Positions 8,593-13,092 of a DNA stretch of 13,092 nt are shown here, in pieces. The position numbers and the translations under genes were made by a program. How positions within the stretch are numbered: position 1 is the first letter of the stretch; every line of letters begins with the position of its first letter. Below the pieces are notes generated by a model. The model worked only from the letters and a program-made list of their open reading frames with translations, did no database searches and was not told the DNA's origin. This DNA comes from an uncultured Olsenella sp. (lineage in GTDB: Bacteria > Actinomycetota > Coriobacteriia > Coriobacteriales > Atopobiaceae): contig UQIF01000037.1 of assembly GCA_900540955.1 (NCBI GenBank), positions 1 through 13,092 of the forward strand, given 5' to 3'.

Positions 8593-8610
8593 GAAAGGAA
8601 AGCGATTCAT

Positions 8611-8856
8611 ATGACCGAGACTGAGGCGCGCGCAAAGGTGCTCGACCTTTTGGAGGACGTGACCGGTGAGCCCGAGGTGCGCGAGCATCTGGATGAGGAC
8701 CTCTTTGAGCTGGGGTTCCTCGACTCTATGGCAGCTATCGAGTTGTTGGTGGGGCTTGAGGATGAGCTCGGCGTGTCCATCGCGCCGACCGAGGTTGAGC
8801 GCTCCGAGATGAACACGGCGAACAAGATCGCCGCCCAGGTCGTCGCCCGCCTGTAG
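8611..8856 (+). CDS. dltC: D-alanyl carrier protein
   Basis: This small acidic acyl carrier protein holds D-Ala as a thioester and presents it to DltB. The protein is 81 aa, the standard length. Ser39 in G-F-L-D-S-M is the phosphopantetheine attachment site; the F-L-D-S form is typical of DltC. It starts at ATG 8611 with aaaggaaa at 8594-8601 as ribosome binding site, 18 nt after the dltA stop. It is the only gene of the dlt set with an ATG start and a good Shine-Dalgarno at normal spacing, in keeping with the need for more carrier than enzyme. Confidence 0.95.
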   Translation: MTETEARAKVLDLLEDVTGEPEVREHLDEDLFELGFLDSMAAIELLVGLEDELGVSIAPTEVERSEMNTANKIAAQVVARL

Positions 8857-8863
8857 TACCTGC

Positions 8864-8880
8864 CCGGCGTTACTCGCCGG
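8864..8880 (+). other. GC hairpin between dltC and dltB
   Basis: The sequence ccggcg at 8864-8869 pairs perfectly with cgccgg at 8875-8880 around a 5-nt loop, starting 7 nt after the dltC stop. No T run follows. It could protect the dltC message end or lower read-through into dltB. The structure is seen; the effect is inferred. Confidence 0.4.
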
Positions 8881-8909
8881 CGATTCGATGATGTGGAGAT
8901 GACCTTGGC

Positions 8910-10055
8910 TTGACGCTCTTCGCGGACCCGAGCTTCTTTGTGCTGCTTGCGGCGGCGGTCGCGGTCGCGGCGCCCATCGGGCTTTCCGGCCACACGCTGC
9001 GCCACTACGGGCTCGCCGTGTCCGTCGGCTTTCTGGCCTGCGTGTTCTTCAAGACGCCCGCCCAGCTCGCGGCCCTTCTTGGCTTTCTTGCCGTCGCCCG
9101 CGCCTCGGTGCTCTTCTTGGCAAGAAACCCGAGGGACCGTCGCCGCTACCTCGTCTCCGTCGCGGCGACGCTCGCCCCGCTCGTCGTCTACAAGGTCTCG
9201 GCGGTGTTCGACCGGAGCCTCTGGGGCTTCATCGGCGTCAGCTACGTGACCTTCAAGGCGGTGCAGTTGGTCATCGAGGTGTATGACGGTCTCATCCCCC
9301 GCGAGGAGTTGGGGCTTGAGGACTGGCTGTACTTCTTGCTGTTCTTCCCGCAGTTTTCCTCGGGGCCGATCGACCGCAGCCGGCGCTTCTTTGCCGACGC
9401 CCACGCGACGCCCGCGCGCGACGAGTACGCCGGGATGCTCGCGCGCGGGATCTTGCTGCTGCTCGCCGGCGCCGTCTATAAGGTCGTCGTCGCCACGTGG
9501 ATCCATCGCTTCTACGCTCCGTCCGCCGCGGGCGACGCGTGGGCGCAGGTACAGACCGCGCTTCTGTACGGCCTGTACCTTTTCTGCGACTTCCAGGGCT
9601 ACAGCCTGATGGCGATGGGCGCGAGCTATTGCCTCGGCATCCGCTGTCCGCGAAACTTCCGCGCGCCGTTCGCTGCCGTCGACATCATCGACTTCTGGAA
9701 CCGCTGGCACATAACGCTCTCCACGTGGTTCCGCGACTTCGTGTTCATGCGCTTCACGCGTTGGGTCATGCACCGCAAGCTCCTCCGCGACCGGCTGCAG
9801 GTCGCCATGTGCGCCTTCATGGTTGACATGCTCGTGATGGGGTTCTGGCACGGCATCGCGTGGTGCTATATCGCCTACGGCGTCTACCACGGCGTGCTGC
9901 TCGCGGCGACGCAGGCGATGCAGAAACGTTGGGGGTTCTACAAGCGTCACCGCCGCGACCGCTGGTTCTGCGCGTGCAGCTGGGCCGTGACCCAGGTGCT
10001 CGTGTTCCTCGGATTCGCGATCTTCTCGGGACAGGTGGGGATGCTCCTTGGGTAG
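8910..10055 (+). CDS. dltB: D-alanyl transfer protein, MBOAT family
   Basis: This multi-pass membrane O-acyltransferase accepts D-Ala from DltC on the cytoplasmic side and passes it towards the outside for lipoteichoic or wall teichoic acid. The protein is 381 aa, near the usual 390-415, with many hydrophobic helices. The MBOAT signature F-W-N-R-W-H-I-T-L-S places a conserved His at 267, and the likely catalytic His314 is in G-F-W-H-G. The 47-residue distance between them equals that between His289 and His336 of the Streptococcus thermophilus enzyme, as I recall its numbering. The start is taken as TTG 8910, with ggag at 8895-8898 about 11 nt upstream; an in-frame stop at 8889 excludes earlier starts. 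The 3' end overlaps dltD by 8 nt. Confidence 0.93.
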   Translation: MTLFADPSFFVLLAAAVAVAAPIGLSGHTLRHYGLAVSVGFLACVFFKTPAQLAALLGFLAVARASVLFLARNPRDRRRYLVSVAATLAPLVVYKVSAVFDRSLWGFIGVSYVTFKAVQLVIEVYDGLIPREELGLEDWLYFLLFFPQFSSGPIDRSRRFFADAHATPARDEYAGMLARGILLLLAGAVYKVVVATWIHRFYAPSAAGDAWAQVQTALLYGLYLFCDFQGYSLMAMGASYCLGIRCPRNFRAPFAAVDIIDFWNRWHITLSTWFRDFVFMRFTRWVMHRKLLRDRLQVAMCAFMVDMLVMGFWHGIAWCYIAYGVYHGVLLAATQAMQKRWGFYKRHRRDRWFCACSWAVTQVLVFLGFAIFSGQVGMLLG

Positions 10056-11310
10056 GCTTGCTGATCGCTTCAAGGCGTGGATAAACGGCCTGGCTGGCTG
10101 TGCGCCGTCCGGAACGGGGCTGCTTGCGGCGGTGCTTTCGGGTATCGCGGCGCTGGGGCTCGGGCTTGTGGCGTTCGACCGGCTCGTCCTGCCTGGCAAC
10201 GGGGCGGCCGACGGCTCGAAGCTCTACGACTATGTCTACGCGACGGGGAAGTCCGAGAACGTCGACTTCGTCGCCAACAACATGTCGGCCGACGGGTTGC
10301 TGTGCTTCGGCTCGTCGGAGTGGTACATCTCCAAGGACCGAGTGAGCATGTGCCCGCAGGCGGTCTTCGGTGAGTCCGGCGCCGGCGTGGACATGACCTA
10401 CATAGGCGAGGGGTATGACCAGAGCCTGTGGCAGGCCATCGCCGCCGGCGCCTACGGCACGGGTGGCAAGGTCAAGAACCGCAAGGTCGTGCTCATGGTC
10501 TCGCCCCAGTGGTTCTTCAAGGGCTCGGGCGACGAGAACAAGTTCTACACCAAGTTCTCCTACTCGCTCTACCGCGCGTGCATGCAGAGCGACGAGCTCT
10601 CGGACAAGACCAAGGCGTATATCCGCTCGCGCTGCTCCGCGCTCGGCATCGAGGGCGATAAGCTCGCCGCCGCCTCGCGCGACACGCCCGCAGACGCTAT
10701 TAACGACGCCGTCTTTGCCGCGACCGACTCGTGGCGGCTGCGCAGCGGGATCGAAAACATCACCAAGCTCGCGCCGACGAAGAGCGAGGCGCGCCGGCAG
10801 CTCGAGGCGACGGGGCGGGCGGGCGAGCCCGACTGGGACGCGCTCATGGCTGGCGCCGAGGCTGAGGGCGAGGCATCCTGCACGAACAACGACTTCGGGG
10901 TCTACGACGCGTTTTGGGAGAAGAACCACACCTTCGACCCGGAGCTCTACCAGAACTTCGACCAGGCGGCGGACGAGTACGCGGACCTCGCGTGCTTCCT
11001 TCAGGTGTGCCACGAGGTCGGGCTCGAGCCGCTCGTGTGCATCCTGCCGGTGCACGGCCAGTGGTACGACGTGAGCGACGTCTCGCAGGCGGACCGGCAG
11101 GCATACTATGAGCGCATCCGGCAGATCTGCACCGCGGCGGGCGTGAGCTACGCCGATTTATCGGGCTTCGAGTACGAGAAGTACTTCCTGTGCGACACGG
11201 TGCACCCCGGCTGGAAGGGCTGGGTGCGGATCGAGCACGCGGTGTACGACTTTGCTAAGGGCCTGAAGGGCAACGACGACTGCATTACATGGGGCGATGA
11301 GGCTCAGTGA
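10048..11310 (+). CDS. dltD: D-alanyl-teichoic acid transfer protein DltD
   Basis: DltD is a membrane-anchored protein outside the cell, needed for the last step of D-Ala transfer to teichoic acid. The protein is 420 aa, family length. One N-terminal transmembrane helix spans about 23-43. The extracellular domain has an SGNH/hydrolase-like active site: C-F-G-S-S-E at 86-91 with Ser89 as likely nucleophile, and D-T-V-H-P near the C-terminus giving Asp383 and His386. It starts at TTG 10048 inside the end of dltB, with aggtgggg at 10033-10040, so translation is probably coupled. Its stop overlaps the dltX start by 4 nt. Ser89 rather than Ser90 is chosen by analogy with the G-S-S-E motif. Confidence 0.93.
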   Translation: MGRLADRFKAWINGLAGCAPSGTGLLAAVLSGIAALGLGLVAFDRLVLPGNGAADGSKLYDYVYATGKSENVDFVANNMSADGLLCFGSSEWYISKDRVSMCPQAVFGESGAGVDMTYIGEGYDQSLWQAIAAGAYGTGGKVKNRKVVLMVSPQWFFKGSGDENKFYTKFSYSLYRACMQSDELSDKTKAYIRSRCSALGIEGDKLAAASRDTPADAINDAVFAATDSWRLRSGIENITKLAPTKSEARRQLEATGRAGEPDWDALMAGAEAEGEASCTNNDFGVYDAFWEKNHTFDPELYQNFDQAADEYADLACFLQVCHEVGLEPLVCILPVHGQWYDVSDVSQADRQAYYERIRQICTAAGVSYADLSGFEYEKYFLCDTVHPGWKGWVRIEHAVYDFAKGLKGNDDCITWGDEAQ

Positions 11311-11432
11311 TTCAAAAACTGATATATCTCGGCGCCGCGCTCGCCGTGGTTGCGGCAGGCGCGGTCCTTGTGTGGTTTGTGGCGTTCTCGGGCTTAAACG
11401 AGCCGGTGCAGTTCATCTATGGCGGGTTCTAG
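11307..11432 (+). CDS. dltX: DltX-like microprotein of the D-alanylation machinery
   Basis: This is a 41-aa ORF starting at GTG 11307, which overlaps the dltD stop as GTGA. One hydrophobic helix runs from about residue 5 to 27. The peptide ends E-P-V-Q-F-I-Y-G-G-F, with Tyr38 in the F-I-Y-x-x-F tail. DltX proteins are known as one-helix peptides encoded with dltABCD, and their conserved C-terminal tail carries a tyrosine reported to take part in acyl transfer between DltB and teichoic acid. Size, helix, exact C-terminal motif and operon position all agree. The unusual point is the place: after dltD rather than before dltA. A weak Shine-Dalgarno, gatgagg, ends 4 nt before the start. The next gene begins inside the codons of the tail. 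A second frame from ATG 11297 overlaps it but has no comparable signature. Confidence 0.85.
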   Translation: MIQKLIYLGAALAVVAAGAVLVWFVAFSGLNEPVQFIYGGF

Positions 11433-12933
11433 GAAAAGCGACCATACACTTCACGGACATGCGTGCGCATTTGCCCAGATAAGCGCCATCGTAATCGCGT
11501 GTAGTGTATGGTTGGTTCCGGCACATCCTGCTATTGCGGACGAGGCGCTCCTGCCCGACGACGCGGACGCCGCCGACTCCGTCCAAGAGATCGACCCGAC
11601 GCTCATGGGGGCCGCCCCCGTGGGCTGCGAGCCCGACGCGGCGCAGCTCGCCTCCTCAATCGACGCGTACCTCGACGAGTATTTCGCCGACTCCGGGATC
11701 CCCGGCCTCGCCGTCGCCGTCGTCGACTCGCAGGGCGTGCGCTATGAGCGCGTGATGGGCGATGTCGGCTCTACTGACGACACCTTCATCATCGGCTCGC
11801 TCTCCAAATCCATGACGTCGGCTGCGGTGCAGCAGCTCGTCGACAAAGGACTCGTCGACCTCGACACCCCGGCTTCGCGCTACGCCCCCGAGCTCGGCGT
11901 TCCCGACTCGGTTACGGTGCGCTCGCTGCTCAACCAGACGAGCGGCTTCGGCTACTACGAATCGCTCGCCGGCGCGCAGGCGGGAAAGAGCGCGGGCGAG
12001 TTCAGCTACGCGAACGCGAACTACGACCTGCTCGGCCGCATCGTCGAGGACGTGAGCGGCATGGGGCTCGGCGCGTACCTGCGCGCCAACGTGTTCGGTC
12101 CTTTGGGGATGCGCGACGCCTCCATTGATGGGGAGGTGCCCTGCGCTCCTGCGGCGACGGGTCACAGAAACTGGTTCGGCCTTGCCGTGGCCGACGGCTT
12201 CTCCCATGAGCGCGGCGACGGCGCGTGGGGCGGCCCGGCGTCGGGATACGTTCGCGCGAGCATCGGCGACATGGCTTCTTACCTGCGGATGTACCTGAAC
12301 AGCGGCAACGGCGTGGTGACGCCTGCGGGCATCCACCGCATGGTCTTCGACCGCGTGCCCGACCCGGGCGGCGATACGTTCTACGGGATGGGCTGGAGCA
12401 CCTACCGCTGGGGCGACGGCGAGCCCGTGATGTCGCACGACGGCGACGTGGAGAACTACGTCGCGCGGATGCTCATCGTGCCGGGGCGCGACCTCGGCGT
12501 GGTCCTTCTTGCCGATGAGAACGACGCAGTGGAGGGCAACTCGACGTTCTGGCAGATAGGCGACGACGTGGTCTCGCTCGCCGTCGGGGGAGAGGCGGTG
12601 GGCCCAGACGGCGCCGGGGCAAGAAGGACGCACGCGCTGTTCGACGTCGCCTACCTCCTGGCCGTCGTCGCGTGCGCGGCCCCGCTGCTGCTTCGCCGCC
12701 GTTCCTGCGGGCGCGATCGCTTTGAGCACCGGGTGCGCGTGGCCTGGAGAGCCTTCCTGCACGGCGTCGTCCCGGCGGCGATCGTGCTCTACCCGCTCAC
12801 GTTCGGCATGCGCCTGCGAGATTTCGCGGCGTTCTATCCCGAGCAGGCCGTCGCCGGCGTTGCCTGCGCCGCGCTGCTCCTCGTTGGGGGCGCCCGGCGC
12901 TTGCGGTGCTGTCGGCGGGGCCGTCGCTGCTAA
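11419..12933 (+). CDS. Secreted, membrane-anchored serine hydrolase of the beta-lactamase/PBP family; possible D-Ala-teichoic acid esterase
   Basis: The protein is 504 aa. A signal peptide ends near A-I-A-D (about 40). The extracellular domain has the beta-lactamase-fold motifs S-L-S-K at 127-130 (Ser127 nucleophile, Lys130 base), Y-A-N at 197-199, and H-D-G at 340-342 in place of K-T-G. Hydrophobic helices follow at about 407-425, 446-464 and 477-492. The family covers D,D-peptidases, class C beta-lactamases and esterases. In this operon a D-Ala esterase acting on teichoic acid is attractive: DltE (formerly PbpX2) of Lactiplantibacillus plantarum and FmtA of Staphylococcus aureus are such enzymes with the same fold. 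Function is inferred from context. ATG 11419 overlaps dltX by 14 nt; no other good start exists. The C-terminus, R-R-L-R-C-C-R-R-G-R-R-C, looks like an out-of-frame tail, and the stop codon lies in a repeat unit. A frameshift at the G run 12886-12890 is suspected. Confidence 0.85.
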   Translation: MAGSRKSDHTLHGHACAFAQISAIVIACSVWLVPAHPAIADEALLPDDADAADSVQEIDPTLMGAAPVGCEPDAAQLASSIDAYLDEYFADSGIPGLAVAVVDSQGVRYERVMGDVGSTDDTFIIGSLSKSMTSAAVQQLVDKGLVDLDTPASRYAPELGVPDSVTVRSLLNQTSGFGYYESLAGAQAGKSAGEFSYANANYDLLGRIVEDVSGMGLGAYLRANVFGPLGMRDASIDGEVPCAPAATGHRNWFGLAVADGFSHERGDGAWGGPASGYVRASIGDMASYLRMYLNSGNGVVTPAGIHRMVFDRVPDPGGDTFYGMGWSTYRWGDGEPVMSHDGDVENYVARMLIVPGRDLGVVLLADENDAVEGNSTFWQIGDDVVSLAVGGEAVGPDGAGARRTHALFDVAYLLAVVACAAPLLLRRRSCGRDRFEHRVRVAWRAFLHGVVPAAIVLYPLTFGMRLRDFAAFYPEQAVAGVACAALLLVGGARRLRCCRRGRRC

Positions 12934-13033
12934 GATGCGCGCACGCCTGGGCGGCGCTGGCCCTTCTTGCTAAGAAAACGCGATCTCTGGGCGTGCCGAG
13001 CTCCTTGCTGCTAAGAAAAGCCGACGTCTGGGC
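12929..13033 (+). repeat. Direct array of three GCTAAGAAA-type repeat units
   Basis: Units of 24 nt start at 12929, 12969 and 13010 (spacing 40 and 41 bp), in the same orientation as the first three units of the 6659-6887 array. The third unit is identical over all 24 nt to the unit at 6741-6764; the first is more diverged (gctaagatg). The first unit supplies the TAA stop (12931-12933) of the serine hydrolase gene. The array may continue in degenerate form beyond 13033. The last 59 bases hold no gene or signal that I can support. Confidence 0.82.
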
Positions 13034-13092
13034 GATGTGAACTGCGCCCCAAATCTTGGACGCACTAATTAAAGCGCGCGGCTATGCCGCCA

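Noticed and set aside
8607..10199. Minus-strand ORF of 530 aa opposite dltC/dltB
   Set aside because: It is a shadow ORF rich in Arg/Glu/His spanning three real genes and has no supported start.
11297..11482. 61-aa ORF overlapping dltD, dltX and the hydrolase start
   Set aside because: Arg/Cys-rich out-of-frame translation; the dltX frame in the same place has a clear family signature.
13029..13050. Terminator for the dlt operon after the last repeat unit
   Set aside because: Only a 5-bp stem (13030-13034 with 13045-13049) with a 10-nt loop and no T run.

Overview
The window reads as ordinary chromosome of a high-GC, Gram-positive bacterium. Codon third positions are almost all G or C, and GTG and TTG starts are common. 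A complete D-alanylation (dlt) operon in such a GC-rich genome suggests Coriobacteriia (Collinsella/Olsenella-like). That placement is an inference from composition and gene content, not from a search. All real genes are on the + strand; the long minus-strand frames are shadows of GC-rich coding sequence.

Region 1 (1-6640) is nitrogen assimilation. A palindromic leader is followed by gltB (276-4886) and gltD (4890-6380), the two subunits of NADPH glutamate synthase, 3 nt apart. A short, very acidic ORF of unknown function (6383-6607) begins 2 nt after gltD, and a strong stem-loop closes the operon.

Region 2 (6659-6887) is a non-coding array of six 23-24 nt units starting GCTAAGAAA. Three point forward and three reverse, at a period of about 41 bp, so the whole element is a nested palindrome. 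Three more units in direct orientation lie at 12929-13033, on the far side of the dlt genes, and one of them is identical to a unit of the first array.

Region 3 (6982-12933) is a teichoic-acid D-alanylation operon in the order dltA-dltC-dltB-dltD-dltX, followed by a secreted, membrane-anchored serine hydrolase. DltA activates D-Ala and loads it onto DltC. DltB (MBOAT) and DltD carry it across the membrane to the acceptor polymer. A 41-codon ORF overlapping the end of dltD (11307-11432) encodes one transmembrane helix and ends F-I-Y-G-G-F, the DltX signature. Its last codons contain the start codon of the hydrolase, a beta-lactamase-fold protein with S-L-S-K, Y-A-N and H-D-G motifs. By analogy with DltE/PbpX2 of Lactiplantibacillus plantarum and FmtA of Staphylococcus aureus, it may be a D-Ala esterase, giving a writer-plus-eraser operon.

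Most worth a second look: the downstream-placed dltX microgene, the coupled putative esterase, the inverted repeat array with its partner across the dlt module, and a probable frameshift at the 3' end of the hydrolase gene.
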